NCBI GenBank assembly: GCA_024516155.1
Contig: JAJJXM010000047.1
Coordinates: forward strand, 310,001-374,000
Source: Pyronema omphalodes
Taxonomy: Eukaryota > Ascomycota > Pezizomycetes > Pezizales > Pyronemataceae
Direction: 5' to 3'
Length of the DNA: 64,000 bases
A model generated the notes under the pieces. The model searched no databases, was not told where the DNA came from, and saw only the letters and a program-made list of their open reading frames with translations. Positions 12,178 to 23,149 of this stretch are shown here, one piece after another. Position numbers and translations under genes: made by a program. How positions within the stretch are numbered: position 1 is the stretch's first letter; every line of letters begins with the position of its first letter.

Positions 12178-13459
12178 TTAATCATCCCCCAAATTCTCAT
12201 TACCCTGATCAAGGAATTCTTTTGGAGGGCCTTTTCTATCCTTCGCCGTCTCTATAATCTCATCCAATCTTTCAGTATCATAAACAAATCCCCAGATAAT
12301 ATCATCACTCCATAGCCTTGTAAAAACATGGCCACAATCTCGGAGAACTTCTAGACGGGCTTTGATGTTGGGGTGTTTATCTATTTCGGCTTTGAGTTGC
12401 TGTGGTTTTTGGGGTTTATATTAGTCTTCTGGATAAAAAAGTAGTTGTGTTGTACAGATATATATATATGTATGTATAAAAAGAGATTAGATAACTAACA
12501 TAGCAATGTGATGGTGGTACGGTTCGGTCAAATTCTCCATGGATCATTAATACATCCTTTCCTGCTAGGTTTTTGGCTTGCTTGATGGATTGGAAGGAAT
12601 CGTAACCATCGCGGTAACGTAGTGGTGCAAAGATTTTGGATAAAATTATACCAATGATGTGTTTGAATTGTCTTTTTAATGAAAGAGGAGGTTTTTCGGC
12701 GTGGGGAGTACTGTGTATAAATAACTCTGGTACCAGAGATGACCTGAGGAATGTTTAGAACCTAATGATATTTCAATTTCTTGAGGAAGAATCGTGAAGG
12801 ACTTACCATAATGCTAATAGTGAAGTCCATGCAGATATCAATATTACTTTTTTAATCCCTAAATCTTGAGTTCTTTCCGAAGTAGCAAGCCACATTGTAG
12901 GTCCACAACCTTTTGTTCCAAATCAGCTTTTCTTTGCATCCAATATTTGATCCGGAAATGGTTTCTAACCAATAGAATTTCCCAATACAACAACCTCCTG
13001 CCCTTCTTTCTTAACATGTCGTAACAACTCCTCTGTATCTGCATTTATCCTCTCCTCTGTTGCAGGTCCTGGCGTATCCCCATAAGTTGGATAATTATGA
13101 ACCACAATATCGACATAATTTTGCGTCGCATTATAGCCCCATCGTTTTATAGACTTTTCATCTAGACTCCTACCAACGCCATGAGAGACATAAACCAGTT
13201 TCTTTGGTCTATCTCTATATCTTCCATTAGAGGTTGAGAAACCCCTGGGGGTGAAATCGTCGGGTTTTATCAGTGCGTATTCTATATCTCCGGAACCATC
13301 CAGACGAGGAAGTGTTTTGATAGAAGCATATTGGATTTTTTTGTTCAGGGGGTAAAAATATCGCCAGATTAGACGGAGGAAAGGAAAATAGTCGATGGTA
13401 GGTTTGCCGCGGAAGGTCGCTCGCGTAAGGAAGTTCTTGATGTAGTATGTAGTAGGCAT
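12178..13459 (-). CDS. Alpha/beta hydrolase, tandem copy A
   Basis: Serine hydrolase of the alpha/beta fold. Exons 13459-12970, 12909-12807, 12743-12500 and 12399-12178 give 352 aa. The oxyanion region is LVYVSHGVGRSLD. The nucleophile elbow GNSIG is split by the first intron after the final Gly's first base; exon 2 continues CGPTMWLAT. The acid is in VLMIHGEFDRTVP and the base His in LRDCGHV. NYPTYGDT matches the NYPGYG strand of related ABHD proteins. It has a short hydrophobic N-terminus and no clear signal peptide. It shares all three intron positions and phases with the gene at 15045-16367 on the same strand, so the two are a tandem duplication. Substrate unknown; lipase/esterase or acyl-protein thioesterase activity is possible but unproven. 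Confidence 0.88.
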
Positions 13460-15044
13460 TTTCAGTGGTGTCGCTTAGCTGCACATGGTGGCATGGGATA
13501 TATTTTCGGGTTAAGATTTTGGGTAGAATTCTGGGCGCTTTTTGTATTGTAAAAAAACCGTGCGTAACTTCGGAGCACTGGATCGCGAGCGCGATGACAA
13601 CGCTGAAGTGCGAGATGAACAACGTGGTGAAATCACATGAGGAATGAGGTTGATGGGCATGCATAGGTAATCCTGGTATTGTCATGACACAGCGACTCAG
13701 CCCACCTGTTAGCTTGAGTATGAGGCGGTGCAACTTGTGTGTGTTGTTACTTGTAAGCCTTGTATACGCCTAACAGATAACCATAGATAAGCGCTCAGAC
13801 TTCAGAAGCGGAAGCTGGGCCTCGGTACTGTTGGCAACCATCGCGAGCAATTAGCTAGCTGAGCGGGAAATGACGTGAATAAATATTAAACACAGCCCAA
13901 TAATATGTTCCAGAACTTTGGAAAATAAACCAACAGAATAACAGAGGGAAATATCGCGAGCTAATGGGGTTTCTGTCAAAGCCTCTCATTTATAATAACT
14001 CCATCTACAAGTGAGATTACTGATCATGCAGATTGAACGCCATCCAGAAAATGATATTCATTGCGTACTGTAATCTCTTACGATAAAAAGGTACAGTCCT
14101 CAATATCATGGGCCACAACACAGCCTATGTACTACTCAGCGTAGGAAATAACCAGCACTTTTAAATCACATTATGACTCCATGCGGAATATCCATGCGTA
14201 ACAAAAAGCAATCCGAAGCGAGGTTACGTACCGACTGAGTGAGGAGCCCATAAATCAACCTCTTAACCGTGATTCGGAATAATAACCCATAACTGTCCCT
14301 AAAACCAACCAAAATCCCTAGGCCATGCTACAGTTGTCATTGTGCTTCTGGAAATTAGAATCATATCTTATCACTAGTCTCTGACGGTCCCATAGACGGC
14401 TGACTGTTTTATACCACTAACGCATGAGATGGGTGAAGGGTAGTTATGAAGGACGTTATCGACATTGTATTGATGATCTGGCGTCATGATGGGAATATCT
14501 AACGTCAGTAGAGCCGATGGTTTGATGCACTGCCTGACTTTGTGGTTAACTGTTGATGGTATTACATTGTGAATGGTTTAAGTGTTTGTTTATGTCCGAG
14601 AGAAGAATTTGCCGGCATGGAGGAGCTTTATTCTAATATAAATGAATAAATGAACTAAGCAAGAATACTTCGTATTTCTGTATAAATCTAATTGCAGCAA
14701 TACGTTGTGTCATCTTATAAAGCGATGATCTGGACTGGCAGTATGAAGGATTACACACTCTCCTCAAATAATTTTGGATAGCTAATATGATTATCTTGAT
14801 TTTTGACCACCTGGATCTTGGAGACAGTAGCCACATCAAAGCTAAATAGAGCAGCAAACCACTAACGAAACAGTAATTATATCACTATCTAGTCTAATAA
14901 AAGCAAGTAAATCTCATGAAAACCCCAAATTACAAACTTCGAACAAAAGCAACCCGTAATCTAACCAATTCTAGTGTAAATGTCTAGTATCGTACATTAC
15001 GTCGTATCTGATATTTGTTGCAACCTACCCAAGTCTAGTAATAG
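13460..15044. other. Intergenic between the hydrolase paralogues
   Basis: About 1.6 kb holding the promoter of copy A and the 3' flank of copy B. An overlapping open frame (13733-13227, minus) is a shadow of copy A's first exon. No additional gene or third hydrolase fragment seen. Confidence 0.55.
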
Positions 15045-16367
15045 TTAATCGTTTCCAATATTCCCGCGTGGATCATACACATAAGGAGGAAGACCACGTC
15101 GCTCTGTTACAGTTTTAACATGATCTTCCAATTTCTCATCGTCATGAACAAACCCCCAAATAAGTTCATCGGCCCAGGGTCTTGCATGGCTGTGATCAAA
15201 GCCTTTAAGAACATACAGCTTTGGATCAACGATGTCTTTCATTTCCTTTGCAAGTGTCTATTCTTATCAGCTTAATGGTCCATGATATTAGATATGGTAA
15301 ATTAAACCAACCTCTGAGTGATGAGGGAAAATAGTATCATCATCTTCTCCATGAATTATCATAAACTTCCCCTTCAGTGTTTTTGGTAGATTCTTCACGG
15401 CTTTAAGGGAGTCGAAAGAATCGCATCCAGGGGTTTTCTGCCATATTCCTAGGTACTTGTCTGATAGAACCTCTTCTGGTTTTAGTGCTCCCCAGATGTT
15501 CTCGGGTAGTTTGTTCCTGTCTTTCCCGTCTATGTAGAATTTACGGAGTAAACTAGGCCTGTGAATATGATGGTCAGTATAGGATATCGAAGAGATGTAA
15601 GTGTGGAATGCTTACCATAGATACAGCAAAGATGTCCATGGAGATATCAATAGCACTCTATCAATACCCAAATCCCGTGTTTCCGGGGTAGCTGCAAGCC
15701 ACATGGTAGGTCCACATCCTGCTTCATATCAGACACATCACCATCCATGGATCCAGAATTCAGAATACACACCAATTGAGTTTCCCAGTAGAATAACATC
15801 CTTTGCCCTATCCTCACCTTTGACATTTCCACCGTCTTGTAACTTCTTCTCCTCATTCCGAATATTAACAATATACTTCAACAAGTGTAATGAATCCCCA
15901 TTAATCGACTCCTCTGACGGTGGACCAGTAGTATTCCCATATCCCGGATAATTATGCACCACAACATCAACATTATTCTGCACCGCGTGAGCCTTCCATC
16001 GATTTATACTCATACTATCAAGACCACGACCAACTCCATGGCAGACATAAACAAGCTTATTAAAAAATCGTTCCCCGTAATATTCTCTTCGTCCCATTGA
16101 ATAATGTTTCGAGTTGATTTCTTTTACATCTTTCTCCACCTCGGAGGCTTCGATGTGCACGTATTCTATGATGCGGGTTGCACCGTCGGAGGCGCTGTAT
16201 TGAAGTTCTTGGATACCCGCGTAGGGGTCTTTGGTTGGTCCGCCGAGAAAGGTTGCGCGGATGCTGAAGTCTGGGAAGGTTAAATCCTGGCTCCCAGGGT
16301 AGATCAGGGGCGCATGAGGGTTTGCGGCAAGTTTGGGGGACCCGATGTTGGGGGTGGTTGACGTCAT
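15045..16367 (-). CDS. Alpha/beta hydrolase, tandem copy B
   Basis: Paralogue of copy A. Exons 16367-15773, 15718-15616, 15558-15312 and 15257-15045 give 385 aa. Intron phases (1, 2, 0) and the 103-nt second exon are identical to copy A. Motifs are LVYVCHGVGRGLDSMSINRW, NYPGYGNTTGP, the nucleophile VILLGNSIG followed by CGPTMWLAA after splicing, the acid in MIIHGEDDTIFP, and His in LKGFDHSHARPW. The start at 16367 (MTSTTPNIGS) is preferred over the in-frame ATG at 16496, because it matches copy A's N-terminus in length and the extra residues look like leader DNA. It carries a longer hydrophilic insert than A just before the nucleophile (about 15795-15840). Substrate unknown. Confidence 0.88.
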
Positions 16368-17470
16368 CGTGAATATTGCAGGTTTTGATCTGTGCAGTGT
16401 GTCGGAGAATATATGATTGGCGTGAGTGATAGGGTCTGATATAAGCAAGCGTAGGAGATAACTCGCACAGGGTAACCTATATGCAGTTTTTATCACCTGA
16501 ATAGTCCTGAGTAACGGAATTAAATAGAATTGAATAGGTAAGGGGTATAGTGGTGAGGCGATGTACGGCGTCCAACCTGCACCTAGCCGTGTGACGCAGA
16601 GAACTGTTTGCGTTGCTCAGTGACATGACGGAGAACTTTAATCGGAGAAACCCAAAGGAACTTCGAGATATTTTGTTGAAGCTATGGTTTGATGAAACTC
16701 AACGGCTGCATTGAAATCGTTGTTTTTTCAAATGAACTGCTTGTCTACCTTACGGTGACATAATCACCTTCATTGCTTGAGGTTCGATTTCGTCAACATG
16801 ATCGTGCCGACTACGTTGTGTATAAGCCGTGGCTCCGTTGTCCTCTAGATAGCTCATTGCTATATAGAATATACTCTTCGTCTGTCTACGCTCACCCTTC
16901 ATTCGCTTATAGTTTTAACACATGCTGAGGTTAACTTTGGGTATTTTACAATAGTGCGTATTGATATATGGCACTTTAGAACCCATAGAAAGCACTGCAT
17001 CCAAAAAATCTCCTCTTGTGGCAATACAACTGATGGTGTTTGACGGTGGATGACACGGAAAGCTACATACGATATCAGTTTCCAAAGCAAGGCGTAATGA
17101 GATACGAACTCAATACGGGTAGCAATATGAACATAAAGTACATGCAGTAATAAGCGCTTAAGAATCTTTATCCAATCAAAGAAAGAAGTAAAATGCACAT
17201 AGAAAAAATATGTAGCACAACAATTCAAGGGCTTTTTATACTACATGGCGGTTCGTCAATCATTATCTATCACCCAATTCTACCTCGCTTCGATCACGTG
17301 GTAATGCTTTCATTTACATTATGGGGTCTCTTAGGAGGAGGCAAAGTCTATTCATGAATGCCTAGTAATGTATGGCTGTCAATCACAGGTATAAATGGGG
17401 CCGGAGAAGCTTGAATTTAGTAAATGAAGGAAAAGTTTTACAGAAAAGCATATAAGAAAAATAGTTTATT
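16368..17470. other. Intergenic
   Basis: Upstream region of hydrolase copy B, then about 700 bp with only short open frames on either strand (the longest, 17228-16899 minus, shows no family resemblance). No gene called. Confidence 0.5.
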
Positions 17471-17670
17471 GACCAACTCCATACAACTCCATACAACTCC
17501 ATACAACTCCATACAACTCCATACAACTCCATACAACTCCATACAACTCCATACAACTCCATACAACTCCATACAACTCCATACAACTCCATATAACTCC
17601 ATATAACTCCATCCAGTTCCATCCAGCTTCATCCAGCTCCATCCAACTCCATCCAGCTCCATTCAGCTCT
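17471..17670. repeat. 10-bp minisatellite (ATACAACTCC)n
   Basis: Twenty tandem 10-bp units. Eleven central copies (17481-17590) are perfect ATACAACTCC; the right-hand units drift to ATCCAGCTCC. The homogeneous core with decayed edges is typical of slippage or unequal exchange. Because 10 is not a multiple of 3, it creates repetitive open frames in several phases that are not genes. It lies about 170 bp beyond the stop codon of the DUF6601-like gene. Confidence 0.97.
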
Positions 17671-17838
17671 GCCCCACCTCCTACTTGAATAGTTTAGACT
17701 AGGGTTAAAGTTTCTACCTATATGTATCTCCACAACTTCCCGACCCGCATCCTTTCTCCCATACATGTTATTCCTCCACCTCCATTCCCTTCGACAAATT
17801 TCATCATCCAACAGCACAGACGCAACATAGCTTTTTTT

Positions 17839-19053
17839 TTACTGTGACCAGGTACCCCTGGGCACAGATCCAGTCCTCTCTCGTGGCGTAATCTGGCGAC
17901 CCCTCAAGAAGTCTTTCATCCTTTGAGAGCTGAACCGCCAGTCTATCTTTTTATCAGATAAGTTATGAACCGTAGCCTGAAAATGATAGACGAAAATAAT
18001 AAGAAACAGCAGCATTTGAATAGCCACAAAAAACAATATCAAAGCCACCGATACCAGTCCAAACCAATACGAAAATTCCATCAACTTCGGCGGAGTACTC
18101 TGCGTACTAACAACCACCTGTAATGCCGACAGGATAGTTGAAAGATACACAACCAGCAGCAATAGCCAAGCAAAATTTTTCGAAAAAAAGTGATCGTACT
18201 GTCGATAAACATTCTGATAGACGGAAAACCATCTCACGAACCGATAGATCTGATTTAATCTCGGTAGTCGTAATTCACCAAACTGATACCTCTCATCCAG
18301 CTTCGTACTATCCCCCGCAAGTTCCTTCTGTAACTTCCAAGACAACACACACCAAGTATCCCATTTCATCCACTCTGGTAACAACTTCAATTCCATGGCT
18401 ATATGGAAATCGCTAGGGTTACGAATAAGCTTGGTATAAGAATATAACCACCCATTTGCTAATCCATAAAGGTTATCGTCCCCGCAAATATGCTTTTCAT
18501 AAAAATCATAATCAAGAATCCAGGTTGGTAATGGCTTGATAAAGATTGTTGAATCAAACCAGACTAGATGTAATTCTATCTTCTCGGATATTGTTATGTC
18601 GCGCTTCATCATCTTTTGTGCATGCAAGGCATGGATGTTACCAGGTCGCCCGGCCCACCAGAGATCGATGTGGATGTCGTTGATACGATCTACTGATAAC
18701 TCGCTCTTAAGGTAGTTGGTAAGGGTTATCCTTGGTGGAATTATTGGATTGCCAGGTATTATCACTCTGTCGTTTGAAATGTTTGGGTTGTTCGGATTAT
18801 CCGGGATGTTCGGGATGCTAGTGGTGATCTCTGCCGAAGTCGAAGCCGAAGCCAAAGTCGAAGCCGGAACCGAAGTCGAAGCCGAAGCCGATGACGAAGC
18901 CGCAGGGACCTTATGAACCGTACCAATCACACCATCCTTCTCCGGTGTCACCAACCTATCAAAAGGTGGGGTACGAGGTAACGAAGCTTCCGTTACGCTT
19001 GAATCGGCACCTTTTATCTCCGGACATATTGGGTGTTTGTCGTTTGCTGGCAT
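17839..19053 (-). CDS. DUF6601-like fungal integral membrane protein
   Basis: Single-exon gene, 404 aa. Residues 1-100 are low complexity (Ser/Ala and Pro/Asn-rich, with PNIPDNPNNPN). The conserved part begins near residue 110. It contains INDIHIDLWWAGRPGNIHAL, ISEKIELHLVWFDSTIFIKP, GWLYSYTKLI, SDFHIAMELKLLPE, FGELRLPRLNQIYR and FSKNFAWL, an order I recognise from the DUF6601 family of ascomycete membrane proteins. Two C-terminal hydrophobic segments (about 300-322 and 333-362) are predicted transmembrane helices; the tail is basic. Molecular function is unknown. The start codon lies 30-40 bp from a GGGATTTGGGGTT minisatellite, so that array must be in its promoter or 5' leader. Confidence 0.8.
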   Translation of the reverse strand: MPANDKHPICPEIKGADSSVTEASLPRTPPFDRLVTPEKDGVIGTVHKVPAASSSASASTSVPASTLASASTSAEITTSIPNIPDNPNNPNISNDRVIIPGNPIIPPRITLTNYLKSELSVDRINDIHIDLWWAGRPGNIHALHAQKMMKRDITISEKIELHLVWFDSTIFIKPLPTWILDYDFYEKHICGDDNLYGLANGWLYSYTKLIRNPSDFHIAMELKLLPEWMKWDTWCVLSWKLQKELAGDSTKLDERYQFGELRLPRLNQIYRFVRWFSVYQNVYRQYDHFFSKNFAWLLLLVVYLSTILSALQVVVSTQSTPPKLMEFSYWFGLVSVALILFFVAIQMLLFLIIFVYHFQATVHNLSDKKIDWRFSSQRMKDFLRGRQITPRERTGSVPRGTWSQ

Positions 19054-19084
19054 TGGTTAGGGTTCTGGGAGTTTGGGTTTTGGG

Positions 19085-19290
19085 ATTGGGGGCTTGGGAT
19101 TTGGGGTTGGGATTTGGGGTTGGGATTTGGGGTTGGGATTTGGGGTTGGGATTTGGGGTTGGGATTTGGGGTTGGGATTTGGGGTTGGGATTTGGGGTTG
19201 GGATTTGGGATTTGGGATTTGGGATTGGGATTTGGGATTGGGATTTGGAATTGGGATTTGGGATTGGGATTTGGGATTCGGGTTTGGGGT
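19085..19290. repeat. G-rich minisatellite (about 13-bp unit GGGATTTGGGGTT)
   Basis: Tandem array of GGGATTTGGGGTT that degenerates to GGGATTTGGGATT toward the right. The plus strand has closely spaced G-runs suited to G-quadruplexes; the minus (mRNA-sense) strand is C-rich. It sits immediately upstream of the DUF6601-like start at 19053. Confidence 0.95.
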
Positions 19291-21159
19291 TTGGGGGTTT
19301 GGGTTTTGTTTTGTATTTGTCGAGGCGGGGGGGTTTTGTATTTGTATCTATGGAGGCGGAGGCGGAGGGATTAAAGATTTGTAGATTTCGTGGGCGTTGT
19401 ATTTCGAGATTTTGAGATTGAGATTCCGAGATTAAGATCACAATCCAAAGTTTTTTTTTGGGGGGGGGAGGAGGATACGGAATATATATCATCGCACATC
19501 CTACATACATTCCTCATCCTTCATCCCACATACCTTATCTTTTATCCTTCCGGCTTCAGCTCCAGCTCCAGTGGCGATTCTGCAGCTATGATACTCAGCT
19601 TCTCCGCAGCTATGATACTATGTGATGAGTAACTGTGTGTACAGAACTAGGCACCCATCCAGCCTACAGCCTACAAATCTAAAACATCCTCCCAAAAAAT
19701 AAATCGTGGCGGATTATAAACCACTGTAAATAGATGAGTAGTGCGCGTGGTGGGGCGGGGGGTGGTGGTTGCGAGGGGTGGTGGTTGCAGCTACAGCTAC
19801 AGCTACAAGCACATCGCGTGCGTTGCGGGCTTTATGTTAGGGCTGTGGGCTGCGGGCGGCGTGCGTACTGCGGGGTTGAGGGTTGCGGGGTTGCGGGGTT
19901 GAGGGGTTGATACATAGTTGATAACCGAGCTGATAACGATAAGAAGAGTAAGAATAACGATAATCAAAACCCCGTGATGATGATGATGATGTTGCCTGAA
20001 GTTTGAAGTTTGAATTGCTATAGGTAAAAACGAAAAGAAATAGAGGAGAACTTCCCGTAAGACTATATAGCAACGTTTTTTCTATTACATTTTCCATGCC
20101 ATGCCATCGAATCAGTCAAGAGTTGTAACTCTGAAATTACAAAGGAACTGGGATCATGGGATCAGAGACGCGCTTAATCGTGATATGTAAGCGAAATGGT
20201 AATAATTTATGGTATCAATCGGCTGTAAAATGGAATATATAGAAAAGGTTTTGTCATGTATAGCGTGTCTATAGATTTATGGGAAGTTCTGCAGTATGTG
20301 TAGGGGAAAGGAAAAGTGAACTTGATGATTTGTTGTGGTATGTTGTGGTGCTACGCTATTGTGATAGATGACTGGAATGATTGGAATGATTGGAGTGATT
20401 GGAGTGATTGGAGTGATTGGAGTGATTGGAGTGATTGGAGTGATTGGGATTAATTGAAATTGATCGGAATAACTGAAATAATTAATGCTCAATTACCGAA
20501 CCTACTTCTGCAATTTCTACAATTTCCGTAATTTCCGTGATTTCTACAATTTCCGTGATTTCTGCCTTATGCTGCGGCCATGCTATGCCTTGCGCTGCTA
20601 TGCCTTGTGTTACTATGCTGCTGCGGCCATGCTATGCCTTGTGCTGCAGTGCGGTACGGAACGAGACGGAACGAAACGAGACGGGGCGGTGTATGGGTGC
20701 TATAATCCATAGAAACGCCTACATCTCAGGTAACTCAGGCACGAGTAACCCAGATGATTCGGTCTGCATATGCATACCTTCCCATACACACAGCCACAGC
20801 CACAGCCTCTGTCGTTGACGTTGGAGGAAATGAATGAATATATGTAGGCGTGATGAGAATTATCGATGAGGGGTTTAGTCGGACATGTGAAGAAACGGGG
20901 TGGATTGGATTAGATTAATTGTGGATTAATTGATTGGGTGTGAATTTGGTTGTGAATTGATTGATGGTGAATTGATTACGGTATATTTATTGGGCGAGGA
21001 TGGAATGAAGATGTGTATGATGGGATATTGAGAGGATATGTGACTGAAAGGACAAGTGACTGAGGGTATGTATGAGAAGCGATACGATAAGAAGAAAGTG
21101 GTTGATGGGATGGATGGATACACATGCGAAGAAGAAATAACACTCACAACAAAAAAAAG
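19291..21159. other. Intergenic, repeat-rich
   Basis: No gene seen. Contents: a poly-T/poly-G junction (19451-19468), short GGGTTG iterations (19870-19910), the 9-bp array listed separately, and TGCTATGCCTTG repeats (20580-20650). Confidence 0.5.
20374..20445. repeat. 9-bp tandem repeat (GGAGTGATT)8
   Basis: Eight 9-bp units; the first two are GGAATGATT and the other six perfect GGAGTGATT. The 9-bp period gives an artificial repeated TPI open frame on the minus strand. Confidence 0.95.
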
Positions 21160-21240
21160 CGACCCCGATGCGACTCGAACGCACAATCTTTGGTGGTTTA
21201 AGAACCGAAAACCAACGCCTTACCATTAGGCCACAGGGCC
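21160..21240 (-). tRNA. tRNA-Arg (anticodon TCG) with 9-nt intron
   Basis: Folded by hand from the minus strand. The acceptor stem GGCCCTG pairs with CGGGGTC (two wobbles), with discriminator G. The D arm is GCC-TAATGGTAA-GGC and the T arm GTGCG-TTCGAGT-CGCAT. The anticodon stem TTGGT/ACCAA encloses 16 nt, i.e. a 7-nt loop plus a 9-nt intron at the canonical position after base 37. That leaves anticodon TCG (Arg, CGA codons). Mature length is 72 nt. The exact intron ends could slip by a base. Confidence 0.88.
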
Positions 21241-23149
21241 GTCGATGTTGTCTATACCCTTCCTAATACAATAGATACCACTAACTTTATACAACACTAC
21301 ATATGTACAACTCTCTTCATACGACATCGCACACAACAATAAGCGCGGAACTGACACAAAAACACAGCCCCAGCCCGAGAGCATCGGCTGAGCATTGGCA
21401 TTCTTGGCGGACTGTGGGCTGCGTAATACGTATGCGTTGAGACGAAACGAGAATGATCGTCAGGTTTTTTTTATACAGATTCTGTACATACACACAATCG
21501 TGTACATATGTATATCAACTTGGCATTCTCAGCTTAGTATTCTCGGCATTCTAGGCAAGCTTGGCAGGCAACGTGAGCAGCGACTCAGCGAGAGATCGTC
21601 GGGTTTACTGTGTGTATATTAACTTGGCATGCTTGGCGTTCTGGGCAGGCAACGTGAGTAACGACGGATAGCCGGGTGGTTTTTTATATTTTATTTTTTT
21701 TCTTGCCGCGTTTTGCTTTAGGGTTTTTCTCGTCGGGAGTTTATTTTGACTTGGCGTTGGGGATTCGAGTGGTACAGTTGGACTGGATATATAGTGGATC
21801 TGACATGCTTTGCTTTGATATGCTTTGATTTGATTTGCTTTGCTTGCTCGCTCTGCTCGCTTTGCTCACTTTGCTTCGGAGTCTCCGAGGGAAAACTCGG
21901 TACCGGTTATCATCAAAATCTCCTCCGAAATTGGACAGCTGCTTTCGGTGCTGCGGTGCTGTGGTGCTTCGGTGAATTCGGACCTTCGGTACAAAAGCTA
22001 GTCAGACGCTCTTTTACTCCGCAAACACGGGGGAAAGCCGAAGCTCAAGGTGGAGCCGTTTCGTAGCCGCTAATAACTGGGACTAGCGTTACAGGTCCCT
22101 TCTTGGGTTCACCTTATTTTAGCTCCTTCTAGCTCGGTTTAGCTGGATCATCGATGATCTGCACCTCACATGTCTTGCGCTGTCCGGGGGCTGGCCGGTT
22201 GGGCAACCTCGAAGCTTGAGAGATATGGTGGATGGTAGATGAAGGTTGATGACGGTGATGATGATGGTGATGATGAAAATAATAATAAAAACAATGATGG
22301 TAATAACAATCTTGTGTCGTTTTGAGTTTCCAAACCCAAACAAACAATATATTGAATCAAAATTGAATCGCCATGGTTTATGCCCAACGCCCTATTATGT
22401 CAGGTACCCATCTTTAAATGGTTTGATATGCGACCCTCACTCACTCACCCACAACGCCGCCGCCAATACCGCCAATACTCACCCCCCCCCCCCCCCCCCC
22501 TCCACCCCCTCGGCGGATGCCCGCACTCTGGCCGCAATCAAAGGAAGCGCTTTCTGCTTCCGTCTGTCCGCCAATTTAGCTTCGCATGAGGGCGATTCGT
22601 TCCTGTCGACTGTCCATTTCCAGATGTAGATGCTTGCTCTAGACTGGGTACCCGCTAAACTCCCGATCAACCTCATCTTCCCGTCCACCATCCCCTAAAC
22701 TCCCGATCAACCTCATCTCCCCATCCACCATCCCCCTAAACTCTCCCCGTGTGAGTACAACGGCCAGTCCGTACGAGCAACGGTACAGACAGCTCCTATG
22801 CACTACCGTCCTTTCTAGACTGCTGCTATCCCCTTTCCTTGCATCATCCTGTCTTTTACTTCATACCAAAGTGCGCTCTTCCCCCCACATGCTACTTTCC
22901 ATTACAGCATTCTAGGTGAGCAGCCACAAACATACCTACTCTTTCTGTCTTGATCGCATGCTTACTGAACCCGTTTGAGTAGCTGTTCTATAGAATACCA
23001 CCCCTGCAGATCTAAGAAGGGCAGAAATCGAGAACCCCTTCAAAAAAATAAACAACCATCCTCCGTCTTTTGTACAATTCATTCTCACGACTGGGTCGGA
23101 GGTGTCGAAGCTACAGCAGTCGTTACCAAATTTCTGTTTTCACTCGTTC
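21241..23149. other. Intergenic
   Basis: No gene supported. Contains CTTGGC/GGCATTCT word repeats (21520-21660), TTTGCTTTG/CTCGCT iterations (21805-21880), a GATGATGGT tract (22240-22300), a 19-base C run (22482-22500) and a 30-bp near-duplicate around AACTCCCGATCAACCTCATC (22657 and 22698). The last 200 bp are the leader of the esterase-like gene. Confidence 0.5.

Noticed and set aside
13227..13733. Minus-strand 168-codon frame as an alternative N-terminus of hydrolase A
   Set aside because: It overlaps exon 1 in another frame; the paralogue supports the frame starting at 13459.
16367..16496. Upstream in-frame ATG of hydrolase B
   Set aside because: Would add 43 residues absent from copy A, with leader-like composition; kept only as a possible alternative start.
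19085..19290. Telomere or interstitial telomeric repeat
   Set aside because: The unit is GGGATTTGGGGTT, not TTAGGG, and ordinary genes lie on both sides.
18959..19510. Open frames with GLGFGVGIW or PNPKSQ repeats on both strands
   Set aside because: Products of the 13-bp minisatellite, open in several phases.
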